From Glandiceps talaboti (lineage: Eukaryota; Hemichordata; Enteropneusta; Spengelidae), in assembly GCF_964340395.1 (NCBI RefSeq), contig NC_135570.1, positions 126,001 to 190,000 on the forward strand: a stretch of DNA of 64,000 nt, read 5' to 3'. The notes beneath the pieces were generated by a model. It did not search any database. It saw only the letters and a list, made by a program, of their open reading frames with translations, and was not told the DNA's origin. The position numbers were made by a program, and so were the translations under genes. Each line of letters starts with the position of its first letter. The stretch's first letter is position 1. Shown in pieces: positions 25,897 to 39,708 of this stretch.

Positions 25897-27781
25897 CGGG
25901 TTTAATGATAACTTTGGTTAAACTTGAATAAATGAAAACTGGTTGATGATAGAGTTGATTTCCAGTCGACTTAAATTTGAGTCGCAATACTTAGAAAATT
26001 ATCTTACGAGACTATTTGTAGATTATGTGATTCTGACCTTCGATATGTGGAATTTAATACAAGAGGCAGTTGAAACACAACTAGTGACTTCAGTATGGCT
26101 GTAAAAACACAACTAGTGACTTCAGTATGGCTGTAAAAGAGATTGATGAATTGTCTACTTAGCCATATAAGCTTGTGTAGTTCATACAATAATATAGAAT
26201 CGAAATAACCTTAAGATTGTATCATTCTCAACAAAGTATTTAGAATGAAATCACGAGGTAACAGTTACGGGTTTCTTGCAATAAAAAACTACCAATCTAT
26301 GTACAAAACATAAAGTCTTAACCAATAGGGAACGTTCACAACTTCAAGTCGCCATCTTGAATGGTGCATTATAGGCAATGTATTATTCTACTGATATAAC
26401 CTGTGGATATAAATATATACAATTGTAAACAATTCGTCATTTTTAACACAAAATAATCTACTATTGGTTACCCAGACCCTTGCAGGAGTGCACTCTTTCA
26501 TAATAGCCTTGGTTTATATTTTTGTGACTGTTAACAACATGAAAACCATGATCCAACAGTCCTTCATATCTGAGCATCCTCAGCGTGCATTATAAGTTGT
26601 CTACTATGATTTCGAGGTGTTTATTGTCGAGAGTTCGTTTATTTTCAGAAATCATCAAATTGATAAAGTACAGTAGTTTACAATCCTTGTCAAACTAAGT
26701 ACAATATGCATTACCGTAGTGTAACGAAGACAATTCAAGTAAACCTCTATGCATTATTAATGACATTGATAATTCCAGGGTGTAAATATTTTGCCTCTTC
26801 TTGTACACAGTATTGTTTCTTGTAGACCGGTATTTCTAGAAAGCTGTCACCTATCGACCTAGACGATATGTTGAATTGATTGGTACGTCTGTAAGTGACA
26901 GCTTGGAACGCAGGCATTGATTACCTTTGTTTAACTAGAGAGAAGTACGGACAACCTAACCTACAGCACAGAACAAGCAATTGTCAAACTTCTCGGACGA
27001 ATGTACGGATTAATGTATAAAATATTACACAATAGTTAACTTTATTGATTATGCATATGGATATACAGGAATGTATAATTGTTTTGCAAGTTTGACATCG
27101 TTCTAAGAATCTAACTAATAATTTTTTTTAAGATTCAAGGAGCTGATTATTACTTTTCCAATCTTACACATTGAACTTGGTATATGTACACTATAGTGAC
27201 AACGGACATACATTTGTAATCTAATTATATACCATTGGAAATGAGTGTCTATCACCCTACCTTGACATTGGAACTTATGATAACTAGAAGAGAAGAGGAT
27301 GTCTTCTGATGCATTTTTTGTAATTGTATAACAAATTGACTGTCTATCACTTGCAGTATAAGCTGTTTATAATGTAAGGAATGTCTGATCATTTCTTCTA
27401 AACCATTATTAAGTAGCTAACTAATTTTTATGACAAATTGTCATTTGTAACACGATCACAATGAAATACTATTGGGACATTGAGTCTCTACGTATTAAGT
27501 AAACAAGTGTGAAATTTCCTCCTTTGTACCATGTCACTATTTTGACATCATTTATCGCTCTGAGAAACACCAGGAATTCTTGATTGGTTAATAGTGTGTT
27601 CATTTATTCATTAGTTGCTTTGTCCAAACTACGATAAAAGACTTCTTAACGAAGATGTGACATGTCTCAAGTTTCGGCAAATGAGCAGGAGTATTTTTTT
27701 ATAGTACATGTGCCACGTTTCAGCATACTGTAACGGGTTCAATAGAGTGTTTGTGACAGGGGAATTAACGCTGTAAACCTA

Positions 27782-28114
27782 CACTAGCTGCAAATGAAAA
27801 CTTGTTGATACCGTTTTGTTAGATATCGTCCATCCTGAACACTGAGTATTGAATCACTTGTGGGTAAACATATCTTAGTATATTTACATATCAGTTGCAA
27901 TAAATCCAATCAAATTGTTTTTTCGGTCCGTACCCAAAAATTCAACACCCCAATGAATCACAATTTTAACTTATTACTATTCACTTGTAAATAAAATAGA
28001 CCTCTAATTAAATTAACATGCACAAAGTCGGATTATTTGGTATTTTAATAGTTTTCAGTGAATATATCGTTGGTAGTCTCATCGAAAAACAACAGTCAAG
28101 TTACAGTTTTGCAG
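27782..28114. mobile_element. MITE-like element, copy 2 (degraded)
   Basis: Starts CACTAGCTGCAAATG and shares AATAAATCCAATCAAA, the TATTACT...AGACCTCTAATTA block and TTTGGTATTTTAATAGTTTT with copies 1 and 3. The right end is eroded. Confidence 0.55.
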
Positions 28115-28639
28115 ATTTAAGCTATTTTGTTGTGTACTAAGCCCATGCCAACCAACATTTAGACAGTATAGCGACGGGCTTGAACATCTACCACATAAAG
28201 ATAGACACTCACTTCATTATGCGCGGGTTACGTCAACACGGATTTTATACGTTTTCATTATTTTCGTCAGTGTCATAATGTTATCAACAGTTCTTATCTT
28301 TACGAACTATATACGAAATACAATACATCCAAATACAAAGAAAACTATTTATGACTGTAAATAAAAATAAAAATAATCCATCAATTTAGTTATTATCGAC
28401 ATTAAAGCTGCCAAAACCATCAGAGATATTGAGTGTCAGAAGAAATTAAAATGTTGGTTAATTTATGGACAAAATAGTACTCTTTTGAAGTGCAACGTTT
28501 TCCCGTTTTCCTACAGATGTTGGACTTATAGTGCTATGTTTCAATCCCAGGTCATCGCATAAGTGTTATATTAGATAGGATGACGTGGGACCATTGTTTT
28601 GTTAAGGGCCAACTTTTCTAGAGCTTTTCCACTGTGTAA

Positions 28640-28868
28640 CGGTTTTCTACACCAGCTAGATTATAGAGCTCTGCCATACAACGGTTTTCTACACCAGTAA
28701 AGATTATAGAGCTCTGCCATACAACGAATTTCTACAGCTAGATTATAGAGCTCTGCCATACAACGAATTTCTACACCAGCTAGATTATAGAGCTCTGCCA
28801 TACAACGAACTTCTACAGTTAGATTATAGAGCTCTGCCATACAACGAATTTCTACAGCTAGATTATAA
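28640..28868. repeat. Minisatellite, about 42-bp unit, five to six copies
   Basis: Units contain GATTATAGAGCTCTGCCATA and ACGAATTTCTACA. The joint varies in length, so the period shifts between about 36 and 44 bp. Confidence 0.92.
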
Positions 28869-28869
28869 T

Positions 28870-29808
28870 CGTAATCCGTTAAATTCTGACAACATTTTCT
28901 CTTCTTGCTTGAACATGGTATTAGTCTTTGAACTCGCATAAAATTCTCGCAAGAGAAATACTTTCAAAATAAAAATCCCCAATCTCTTTTATCATTGCAG
29001 TAATAATTCCTGGTACCAGGCATTAGAATAAGTTGTGATATTTACGAATTTAAGGTCGTTATTGCATCACAATTACTAGATCACACTGTTAAAAATATAA
29101 TTGTATCTTTTACTAGTAAATTGAACTTAATTATAGAGTTTGTATTTGATATAATAGCACCTAATCAGTGGCTGTGTCAACTTACAGGTAAGGGTAATGT
29201 GTTGATATTTCATGTGAGTAGCTGATTATTCGTCCATTCTCTTTGATATAAAAGGGGTTTGTGTAGCCCTACAAAGGAATTGAGATTGTTCCAAAACGAC
29301 AGGTACCCTTTAAAATGAATATAAAGTTAAATCTTTGTGTAAACATATTTGTTTCTTTCTTGTTATGTTACTTAATTATGCCATTGTATGGAAGAACAAA
29401 ACCGTTAATGTGATTGTGTTAATTTGACATAACTTTCTATCTGTCAAGTGTTGACAGATATACAGGAGAATAGGGGTAATGAATAATAATGATATTTCCT
29501 ATTCAAACCAGGGTAGCCATTCGTTATGCAACAGGAAAAAAAGACACACTACTCGTGGGAAAAAACGAAAAGTGGTTCCTGGCAAATGGAAACCGTGCCT
29601 AGTAGTCAACATGGATTACAAGGAACATAATGTATTGCAGACGTACATGTATACCTATGTTTCACTGCATATTATAATCTGGATTTCCGAAAGCGACTAA
29701 ATGGTATCTTTCAGGTCATCAATTTCGAGTGATCGATGAAGATAAAATCAATACAAAGTGTCTGGTATCGCATGTGTGAAAAGAGAGAGAGAATATCTTA
29801 TGTATCTC

Positions 29809-29870
<62 letters not shown>

Positions 29871-30956
29871 AACCATAAACAACAATAAGAACTTGTACAT
29901 TTCAGGTTGCTTTCCGTTGAAGAAATAATTTAGTTTGTGAACTCAATCTTTTGAAATCAACAATGTCAACACACTTTCATGCCATCATATGGGTTGTAAT
30001 TCTATAGTTGTTGTTCGTTGTAGTCAGTATATGTACATTGCAATAGGCTAATGACCTCCAGAGAAAACCACAGTGTACTATATATGTATATAACACTGCG
30101 ATGCCATTACATGGTGTATTGTTATAATACATTATTCACAATACAAAGGAAATGACTATGCATAAAGCATTGGATAGACTCTAAAACTTCGTGAATGTTA
30201 GCCACCTATCCCATATATCCCAGGGTTGCCCCAGCTCATCGTTATCTAAGTATTATATACTATACAGGTGTCAGGGTGTAAAGCATCCTTCAAAATAATA
30301 TGACTTTCAGAATTTAGTATATTATCGGACCTACAAAAACGTTCATTTCTAAATCAGTGAATTTTACACGATTTCTATTTCGGCATAGTATCGAGAAACG
30401 TCTACAAGCACAAGCTAACTGTCTGCTAGACGTTTTTATACAGCCTGATGTAAACACAAGCGAAAGAAACACACTAAACAACAAGACGACATTGATCACT
30501 GTCGTAAAATACTGAAACTTCGACATCCTATTTTTCAGTAGGGAATAATTTATGACATAAACAATAGAGTTGCCACACCCCTTGACGGTAACTAAGAATC
30601 GGTATGTTACTGCCCAAAGCAATGAATCATTCTATAGAGTAGACAACAATTGACAGTCATTCAGTGATCCAGTTTATTAGATGTGTGATGGGTTCGGACT
30701 GAAGGGATTTGGGGTACGTAGTGGTCGAACCGTTTCTACTCGCCTCTTTGAGTAAATATAAAGGAATTTCCTTGTCACTACTAAATCGACAGTTAAACTG
30801 TGTACCATCTCTGGAACGTTCAAGTACATCACTGACTGAATCATGTGATCTAAATGTTAACTTGTACGGTCTTGTATTTTCTATACCACATTAATTATTA
30901 TACCAGTGTGTGCGAGATAAAAGTGTGACGTTTTGCTTTGGGTGATTTAATATAAT
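28870..30956. other. Intergenic with one (CAA)n tract; no gene recognised
   Basis: A (CAA)n tract occupies about 29809-29870. Frames near 29479-29700 and 30314-30622 show no known motif, no splice context and AT-driven composition. Confidence 0.45.
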
Positions 30957-31215
30957 TGTGATATGATACGATATGTGGCATGATATATGATGTGATGTGA
31001 TGTGATATATAATATATAATATATGATATAATATAATATAATACAATACGATATGATACGATGTGCACGACATATGATATATGATATGATATGATATATA
31101 CAAAACTATACGATATATATGATATGATGTGATATATGATATGATATGATATATGATATGATATGATATGATATGATATGATATGATATGATATGATACA
31201 TGATATGATATATGT
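30957..31215. repeat. (GATAT)n/(ATATG)n degenerate satellite
   Basis: Pentanucleotide GATAT/GATGT units. A similar tract is at 42582-42710, inside the DNAJB12/14 gene. Confidence 0.93.
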
Positions 31216-34200
31216 GAAATGTATATGGCTGCACTATAATACAATAAAACTTTGACATTAAAATGACACTTTTAGATGGTGATACTGATGACAACTAACA
31301 CATGATTTAAATTACCACATAGAATGTTTCCATACCTTCCTTTATTACAAAATAGTTATTTTGTTAAGGGGCGAAAAGTATTTTTCTACCTTATATATAG
31401 TTTCTTGGTATAATTATTGTGTATAACAATATCAACTACATCACGTATTTCTGTGGCTGTATTTCCAACTATCTCAGATCGTTGTAGCGTTCTACAACCT
31501 TTACAAAACACTAAGAAACGGAAGGGAGGATTAAAAAACATTTTAGTAATGGCTCACTTCTTTCTATGGTGACTGCATTGGGGGGGGGGCAAGAGTGATT
31601 TTTATCGCCCTCATGGCCGCACCGGGAGGGAAAAACGGTACGAGTTTTACAGCCCCCCCCCCCCCCCCCACTCAGTATACCTATAGGCTGAACCTTAAAA
31701 CCCTGAGAAATGAAGGGATTTGAGCAAGGCCAGTAACATGATCTGACGGGCCAACAAGAGCGTTGTTATCACCCTCAGGGCTGCATGACACTGTCTCTGT
31801 TAAGCTTCGTATATCACAGACGTGCTCAATGTTGCAGAAGCATCTATTGTTACAGTAGGGGTTTAACTTGGAGTGCGACTATTCACCGCATAGTCCGATT
31901 GAACATGTAAATAATGCCTAATTAACTTCGCATTTTTCACTTCATGGTCATTAACATAATTAATCTTTTTATTTTACGTAAGTTGTATTGATGTGAGCCG
32001 TTATGTTGTTTTCAATACGCTTAGGGACTAGAACCCTTTCTCTATTAGGTATATATGTTTTCACATGTTCTTTCCTTTCCTGTGACGTCGACCTCCGTCG
32101 TGTTTTTGTGTATAAAGTGTTTTATTTGTATTTGAAAGGACAGGTGACTCGCTATTTGAATAGTTGAGTTACACAGCTCTTTCACGTTAATGTGAGATAT
32201 GCACTCCGTACGTGAGTACACAGGTACTCTGTGTAATTAAGCTACGAGATCCCATTTTTGTTAAATTCCACAGGCGATTCTTAGCTAAAGTAATCCATAT
32301 TGTGAACATGGCTACATTCGAAACTGTGATAGTATAATGAGTATACAAACACACCAACAGTGTAGAACTATCTCCGACCCTGTTGTCACTATTTCAACGG
32401 TCCATACTTAAAATTGCAAGGCCATTTACGGAAATTTGAAGTGGGGCTTTTCTAATTGTGAGAAAGTTGATGTTGTTTACGCTTGAACAATAATATCTAC
32501 TTTGTACTTCATTGATTTACGACTGGAGTCAACATTAAATTTTCTTTAAAGTTACTGCGAGTATTAAAATCACCGACCTGGATCTCACAACGTATTTCAA
32601 TGGTCAACTTCACAGTTTATGACAAACCCCCTCCGGGAGTAGAATGACGTGTACAGACACTTCTATCCTGGGGGAGGTCGTGTAGAGATATGGTTCCCGT
32701 CCACTCTGCTTATAGAACGTTATCCCTTAGTGGGAGTGATTTAGTCGCAACTTTATTATAGGAAGTAATTAAGGAGCTGTCGAGCCCCATATATGAAAAC
32801 TGTGAAACCACCTGTTGGCACGAAGTATACAAAATAGAATAGTTTTAACACGAGAGAATCACCAGCCTCAATACTGTTCAATTTACTCAGAATGTTGGAC
32901 CCCTAGACATTCACATATTAAGAATTTATCTTCATTAAATTTGGATGCAGGGGTGTGGTGTTGTCGACTCTATGAGACAACACAAACAGTGACATACCTT
33001 TACCTGCCCTTACGTTGTATACATAACATACATTTATACTTCGAAACAATCACACTTACCTAATTTGTTCACATGAACTTCATCACTCCGACACTTACTG
33101 CTTACATTAGCTGTTCAGTAATCCAAGTGTACGTGTGTGCTATTCAAAACAGTCACGGTTATACATGAACGATTTGGCAAGAGAGGCAATTAGGTAAAGC
33201 GTGGGAACAACCACTTCGATGTCTACCAGTAAAACGAAAACATGTACAGGTACACTTCACACAGGACGGGTAGTCTATATGTGATTAAATATCTCCTACA
33301 CGATAACTTCCAGGTGATAAAGAAGAAGACGATTCCACTGTTCATGCAATGTCAGGTCCGTTACTGAAATTGAAGTTCCCTCGTATTGATTAAACGGTAG
33401 AGATTAAGGTACTACGTAACACATGCGAAGTCACCACACACTTTCGTCTCGCTGACACCGTGTGTCTTGTTTAACATTCATGTATTCAGATGTGTGTATT
33501 GTGTGTCTGGATACCCACTATTGAAACACAATAGCACAACGAGGGCTGTGGTTGGTCAACTGTCACCTGCTACAACAATAACGTACGTACTTATATGTAA
33601 AGAGCGCCAATCCGACCAGGCGTTCCTCAAAGCTATGGACCCTTACACCTTTGTAAATGTCTTTTAGATATACCACCCAAGCGACTCGATTCTTCTTCAA
33701 GTCGACGGTGAAAAGACATATGCAACAGGTAGTCGATCGATCTTGGTGATGGTCAGTAAACTTCATCTCAGAAGGTGTTCGTATTAGACACAGAATTGAT
33801 CGGCTTTACCGTCAATTGTGGTGCATCTTTAAGTGATATTTCTCGCACGGTATAGGATGGTAGATGAGTGATGAAATTAATTGCCCAGATACGTTAGGTA
33901 CTTCTGTGTATGGTATCCCCTCCACTGTCTATGGTTAATCCCCTTATGAATGTGTACATGGAGTTGATTATACAGCAATGATAACTTTTACGCCTTTCTG
34001 ACTTCTTTCCTTGAATGGCTACGTTCCATGCGTGTAATTTCTTGTTGTTTAACTAGACAATCAAAATGTTTTCCTCGAGTAACTTTAGGTATGTCTTATA
34101 TACACAGTACAACGAAATACACTGAATGATTGGACCCAGGTACTAGTAAATGAAGTTATCAACATTTCTGTATCACATTATCCGTCACCAATGTATCACA

Positions 34201-34911
34201 GTATCATGCCAAACAGAAAACGTCGTTTCGGTTAAAAAACTATGCTTATTTATTTAATGATTTATGAGACGAAGTATCCACTCGGCAGAGCAAAAAAAAC
34301 ATAGAATGAAAAAAAAAACTATTTCCCCCTCCCTCCCCCACACACACTTGGCCTGCTGAGCAATTTTGACAATTGTGTTATCGAGTAATAACAAATTACT
34401 GCCAGTGACAACAAGTGTGTTTGCAAAACAGTCGGATTGGGTAAACTCCTTCAATGGGCACGAATGCCAGTTTAAAGCATTTAATTAACTGACCATAATT
34501 AGCAACTTTACAGGAAAACCAAATAGGTTTACGTTTACTGATCAAGAGGTCATTGAACTTTATAATATGGTATGAATAGCCATCAGTAAGTTAAAACTGC
34601 ATTCATCCAAAATGAGGAAAGTTAATTAGTGATAATGGATGTGTATATTGTAATATATTATTATAATGATTGTTACATTAAAAATGAATGTGATGAGAGA
34701 TTGGTTAACAGAAATGTATATTCCCAATTGTCATTGTCAGTGTCTAGTATTATAGTGAAACGGTGGTCAAAGTTATCTTGATAACTTTTCTATATTGTTT
34801 GTATTTATTGTTCTTATGTTATTGTATTTAATCCCTTGCAAAGTGTGTCCATTAATTTTCCTTTGTCAGCAAACAATTTGGCATCAGAAATTGTCTTCCT
34901 CAGCAAACAAC
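31216..34911. other. Intergenic, no gene recognised
   Basis: About 3.7 kb without a supportable coding region; a G run at about 31580 and a C run at about 31652. Confidence 0.45.
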
Positions 34912-34916
34912 AAACA

Positions 34917-35022
34917 ACATACATACATACATACATACATACATACATACATACATACATACATACATACATACATACATACAAACAAACAAACAGACAG
35001 ACAGACAGACAGAAAGAAAGAC
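34917..35022. repeat. (ACAT)n-(ACAA)n-(CAGA)n tetranucleotide
   Basis: Three successive tetranucleotide types with step-like transitions. Confidence 0.95.
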
Positions 35023-36149
35023 AAAAACATAACATAAACCTCCCTTATGGAAGGTTAAATATGAATGTAATAGGTTTTCCTTTTTTTTTTGATCTTGAGC
35101 TGTAAATGGATATCAATGAAATGTTCTCGTTTTCCTCTTCACCTTTATGTCGATAGCCCAGAAAATCTTCATTACATAAGTTACACTGAAATACTAACTT
35201 CTCATTTGAATCTCCTTTTTTTCCACTAGAGTTCTATTTCAGCTGAAATAAAAGCTCCAGTGAAACAAATACTTTTTACTCCTAATTACAAGAACATCTT
35301 CCCAAATCAGTAAAAATTAGGTCCAGATTTCTCTTTAAAGTGACAAAATATATTTGTTGAAGATGCAGTATTCAATTATAGTAACTGTGTTTTGTACCCA
35401 TCCACAACTCTCCTCAGGACTAAAATTCTTTTTTAAATATTTTATTATCATTATTACAGAGTTTGCAAATCTTACAAGTTTATTTACAAATGAAGAAATT
35501 CCAATAAAATACTTATTGCCTTCTAAACATTACACCATACACTGTTTTCTTTGACTAAAACTAAAACAACTATAATGAAATGGTTCAATATCAAATGTGA
35601 GGTCACCTTTTATCTTTGCAAGTTATCACTCAATAATTAGTTGGAATTCTCTAAATATATCAACCATTCAGGTAGGTTGTTTTCACAGCAAAGCATCAAG
35701 TCTGTGCTACTGACAGTAATATAATCTTCTAGCCTCCTCCCCAGCCCAACCCTCATTAGTTATAAGCCAGGCCCTTAGTAGGTCAAAATCACTGCTAATC
35801 TCCCCCTCCCCCACATAAACACTTCATAGTCAGAACAGTCAGGCTGTTAATAGGTCAAATTCTATTGTAATACCCGTTCCCTACCAACCTTGGGTCTCAT
35901 AGCCCCCCCCCCCCCCCCCCCCCCCCCACCAGACACACACACACCTGCCATGAAGTCATAAGTCGTAGGTCATCTATATTCAGGCACGTATGTCTGGGTT
36001 TTTTTTAAAAAAATGACAGAATGATTGATATAAGTTATAACAGGATGTATTAGTTATCACAGAATACACAAAACATAGGAAAAGTTACTTTGCCTTGCAA
36101 GGTTTGCCTCATTCCTTATTTTTCTATAAGCAACATCATATGGCTGAAC
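35023..36149. other. Intergenic with poly-C tracts
   Basis: A C run of about 26 bp at about 35901. No gene recognised. Confidence 0.45.
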
Positions 36150-36200
36150 CCCCCCCCCCCCCACCACCACCACCACCACCACCACCACCACCACCACCAC
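36150..36200. repeat. Poly-C followed by (CAC)n
   Basis: About 14 C then about 13 CAC/CCA units. Confidence 0.94.
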
Positions 36201-36754
36201 ATTAGGTTCCATCGAGTTACCTCACATCATACTTTGGCTCTAATTACTCAAGTAAAATGGACTAAGGGTGCGTATGGACTAAGGGTGCTTGATTTAGGGT
36301 AATTGAATTGTGAATCTTACCAAAAAATAACTCAATATTTCATGATGAAAAGATTTACAATTCAGTATACAGGATTGGAAAAGAAAACTGGTGTATCCAT
36401 TCACCATAACATACTACATTAACAGGAAATAAACTAAGGATGGTTGTTGTACTATGCTGGATATGTATAATCTAAGTGTGAATTACGCTGACAAATCTGA
36501 GCATTAAGAGTGGTAAAATATGTAGACAGGAATCAGGATCTGGGTTCAGTACTAAACATTGGGTATAGAAACTGATTTGTCAATCAGTTTTATAATAAAT
36601 TGAAGACTATGTAGTTAGGAACTGACAAATAAAAAGCTTACAAACAGTGGACAATTTTAGAGAAGTGGACTGATTTAGGTTTTAACTGTACAAATACTTG
36701 TGTAAGGTAAGAAGTATGGATTTGTGATTACTAAAAGTTTACAACAGTCAGTTT

Positions 36755-37300
36755 TATATGTGCATAGGACAGAAATCATGTTATAAACATTATGGTATGC
36801 ATACAGTGAGTTTTAACTGTGTGCATAGGACAGAAGCCGGCTAGCCATGTGTTTTAGACATAACCAATGTAGTGGGCATACAGTGAGTTTTACAATGTAA
36901 CTGTGTGCATAGGACAGAAGCCATGTGTTTTAGACATAGCCAATGTGGTGGGCATACAGTGAGTTTTACAATGTAACTGTGTGCACAGGACAGAAGTCAT
37001 GTGTTTTAGACATAGCCAATGTGGTGGGCATACAGTGAGTTTTACAATGTAACTGTGTGCATAGGACAGAAGTCATGTGTTTTAGACATAGCCAATGTAG
37101 TGGGCATACAGTGAGTTTTACAATGTGCATAGGACAGAAGTTATGTGTTTTAGACATAGCCAATATGGTGGGCATACAGTGAGTTTTACAATGTAACTGT
37201 GTGCATAGGACAGAAGTCATGTGTTTTAGACATAGCCAATGTAGTGGGCATACAGTGAGTTTTACAATGTGCATAGGACAGAAGTTATGTGTTTTAGTGT
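36755..37300. repeat. Minisatellite, about 76-bp unit, about seven copies
   Basis: Units contain GCATAGGACAGAAGTCATGT, GTTTTAGACATAGCCAATGT and GTGGGCATACAGTGAGTTTT; two copies lack the GTAACTGT piece. Confidence 0.95.
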
Positions 37301-38059
37301 GTTAGGCATACTAGAGTGGTGCAAACCAGAACATATTTTTTGGTTGATGCAACTTAGAAAAAGTGAAATATGATAATCTGAGTTAGTTTTTATACGGGGT
37401 TGGGTTTTACATGGGGTTTGATATTTACTCTTAACAAAAATTGGTAATGTTACTATGTTATCATTCACTCATTAAAAAGATATTTTATGATAATAATATA
37501 ACTCACTCAGGTTTATTTCTAAATTAGACACTTTAAACAGTGTTCAATTCTATTTTTGACTTCTTTTTTTCTCAAAATGGTGTAAAATTTTATGGTGACT
37601 TTTATTTTGAATAAGTTTACATTTCCATTGTATGTAAACTTGAGATTGAATGACAGATAGCACTAGACTCAATGTAAATCTTTACTATTCTTTACATAGA
37701 TATTCAAATCACATAAACTTACTAACGACTTAACAGAACAAAATTTCACCTACCACAAATTCTATGATACATAGCTAGGGAAAACATATATGTATTTTAC
37801 AGTGCTAGGGAGTCTTAAAATACTGGCCCCTGGGGCCCATGATATTCCATTATGTGGAGGGAGGGGTGGGGTGGGGATTCCATGCCCTTGTAGTTCACAT
37901 ACTAGGGGTCCAAGATTAAAATAACAACAACATTAAAAAGTCCTTAGGGCCATAAAACACTATTTTCAGGGTGCTGGGGGACCATAAAGTACTAATTTCC
38001 ATAGTGATAGGGGGTCAAATCCTAAAAAGTATGTATCTTGGATGAAAAATTGACATCTC

Positions 38060-38290
38060 CTGTCACCAACAACACAAGGTATGACTTTTGAGGCAGATTG
38101 TTCCTTCATTCCCTTGTACGCAATTTTCTATTTTTGCAGTGACAACAACACAAGGTATGACTTTTGAGGCAGATTGTTCCTTCATTCCCTTGTACGCAAT
38201 TTTCTATTTTTGCAGTGACAACAACACAAGGTATGACTTTTGAGGCAGATTGTTCCTTCATTCCCTTGTACACAATTTTCTATTTTTACA
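38060..38290. repeat. Minisatellite, 76-bp unit, three copies
   Basis: Each unit contains a plus-strand splice-like arrangement: TTTCTATTTTTGCAG, then a 15-nt segment, then GTATGA. Confidence 0.93.
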
Positions 38291-39708
38291 GTTTCTTTGC
38301 ATTTAAAAATCAAATCATTAAAACTTTTTTGAATCTGTTCTGTTCTACTTTTGTCTTGCTTGGTTAGTTAGTAAAATGAACCATGGTGTAGGCAAAGGAA
38401 AATGAACTGTGATGTTTCTAAGTCACCTAGGTGGTCGATTAGTCAGAACTGATATAGCTGTAATATGTTAATGTGTTGACAATAATCTTATCAAATTTAT
38501 AATATAAATTTATCAACTGAAACTATCAAAGTTGAATGAAATATTATTACTCATGGCTTACATACAGAAACACACATGTAAATGTTAACATCCATATTTA
38601 CATGGTAAATTAATTTATACAAAAAATCTAATATAAATTCAAAGGAACACTAACTACTTCATTGTTACCAGTGAAATTCATCACTGAAATGAGAATCTTG
38701 AACTGAAAGGGTATGGCTATCAATGCTTGAATCAAGTCAGAATCCAACATAGAGAGTGCTATACCATATCGACAGGCACCCCATCCAACTCAGAGGGCGC
38801 TATACTACATTGACAGGCACCATAATGAAAGGCGAGGCTACAGTGGGACACCAAGTATATTTTCAATTCTAAATTCAGTTTGTTATTGTTTTTCTAGGTG
38901 TGGTTAAAATGACAGTAATAACGTAAAGATAATTTTGAGCCATGATATTAGGACGTTATAGGTCTGATTAATTGGGTCAAATAAACTAACATAGCAACAC
39001 AAATTATCAGTGCCAACACACTGAGAGACTGGTAAGAACTGTGTGCTAAAATTATGAATGTATATCAGAGAATGCAGTATGTAGACTACTTTGTTGATTT
39101 CCAATCTACTGATACTACTCATAGAAAGGGATAGACTGTAAGATATGATGTGTCATGCTATGCTAGACTTTGAGAAGGGTTTGAACAACACAACATACCT
39201 TACAATCTAACAAAGTGACTGATATCAAAAAATGCTAACAAAGTCGCAAGAGCAAGACATGGTGATAATCCATCATAATGTCTTTGTGTGGAATTCCACA
39301 CCTGTCTGTGTTCCCAGTGATACAGTTTCTCTGGGTGTAATACTATTCTTGGTGTATTGATGGAGTGTGAATTTAGAAAGGAACACACCAAGGTACAATA
39401 ACTAGTTTTCTATTTTCCCACTTTCTAATTATTTTGAGTTGAGAAAATATCAACAAAACTGAGCAAATTCTGAATTGTAGTACAAAGGCACACAGTTAAC
39501 ACTGTGAAATGTCTTTCAAATTGTATCTTCCAGTTTTCAATTAATTTTTTTTTAGTTTTCCATGATTTCCGGCTCAGCTGGAAACAACATCAAGATTGTA
39601 AAGGTGGTTGTGTAAACACAACAATTGCAATATCTTCCCTCCATCCATCAGTGGACAGGCAGTTTCATTCATAGCATCATCTTTTGTTTCCCCAGTTTGA
39701 CCTATGAC
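38291..39708 (-). other. Probable 3' flank/3' UTR of the DNAJB12/14 gene
   Basis: Lies immediately 3' of the stop. No obvious AATAAA close to the stop could be assigned, so the end of the transcript is unknown. Confidence 0.3.

Noticed and set aside
29479-29700. Basic 73-codon frame resembling a neuropeptide or nuclear protein
   Set aside because: Lys/Arg-rich cluster only; no signal peptide or recognisable domain.
30314-30622. 102-codon minus-strand frame as a membrane protein gene
   Set aside because: Hydrophobicity follows from AT-rich composition; no known motif, neighbour or splice support.
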